From: Chryseomicrobium sp. FSL W7-1435
GTDB taxonomy: Bacteria > Bacillota > Bacilli > Bacillales_A > Planococcaceae
NCBI RefSeq assembly: GCF_038595005.1
Contig: NZ_CP151997.1
Span: forward strand, 1,674,001-1,738,000
Direction of reading: 5' to 3'
Length of the DNA stretch: 64,000 nt
Of this stretch, positions 64,000 to 64,000 are shown piece by piece; position 1 is the first letter of the stretch; each line of letters opens with the position of its first letter. The notes under the pieces are model-generated. The model was not told the DNA's origin and did not search any database. It saw only the letters and a program-made list of their open reading frames with translations. The translations under genes were made by a program, and so were the position numbers.

Positions 64000-64000
64000 G

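Overview
This window looks like a chromosomal segment of an endospore-forming Bacillales bacterium, most likely in the Planococcaceae/Caryophanaceae. That genus-level guess is inference. The evidence is a gerA-type germination operon, gene order that matches Bacillus subtilis blocks (yqjP-yqjQ, ccdA-yneJ-yneK, citB-yneP-yneQ-yneR-yneS-parE-parC, odhA-odhB-yojN-yojO, xpaC-yaaN, ypmS-msrA-msrB-yozE), strong AGGAGG-type ribosome binding sites, and T-rich intrinsic terminators after almost every transcription unit. There are no tRNA or rRNA genes, no CRISPR array and no complete insertion sequence.

Layout. 1-5.2 kb: end of a metallo-hydrolase gene, a short-chain dehydrogenase with a probable ATT start, acetate symporter plus DUF485 partner, old-yellow-enzyme NamA, and a PPK2 kinase. 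5.2-7.9 kb: argGH with two ArgR/AhrC-like boxes. 7.9-10.6 kb: an AT-rich accessory island with three copies of an undescribed-looking ~150-bp structured repeat plus a degenerate fragment, a small membrane protein, and a two-gene HTH/DUF6516 (TumE-like) module that resembles a toxin-antitoxin pair. 10.6-21.5 kb: LexA-controlled Y-family polymerase, heterodimeric ABC exporter, ccdA/thioredoxin/ccdC, DUF1659-DUF2922-YvrJ small genes, Sco copper chaperone, a lytic transglycosylase and small stress genes. 21.6-31.3 kb: aconitase, yneP/Q/R, plsY, parE-parC. 31.4-33.4 kb: metA and an antibiotic-kinase-like gene under a SAM-I riboswitch. 33.4-45 kb: envelope and stress genes (LCP ligase, MsrA, ABC-F, cold-shock protein with a hairpin leader, XpaC/TelA, MoxR/VWA). 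45-49.4 kb: 2-oxoglutarate dehydrogenase odhAB. 49.5-64 kb: two-component system, GNAT with a structured leader, a MurG-like transferase, MATE transporter, gerA-like operon with a short A subunit, CAP protein, CobW GTPase, CtpA protease, DeoD, YozE, MsrB/MsrA and the edge of YpmS.

Together these are mostly housekeeping genes: TCA cycle (aconitase, OdhAB), arginine and methionine synthesis, topoisomerase IV, phospholipid synthesis and sulfoxide repair. The most novel material is the 7.9-10.6 kb island. Its repeat keeps a paired stem while the stem sequence changes between copies, which is evidence for a functional fold. Other points worth following are the metA-linked kinase, the leaders of the cold-shock gene and of the GNAT at 51.8 kb, and the shortened GerA subunit. 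All family names come from reading the proteins by eye; no database search was run.
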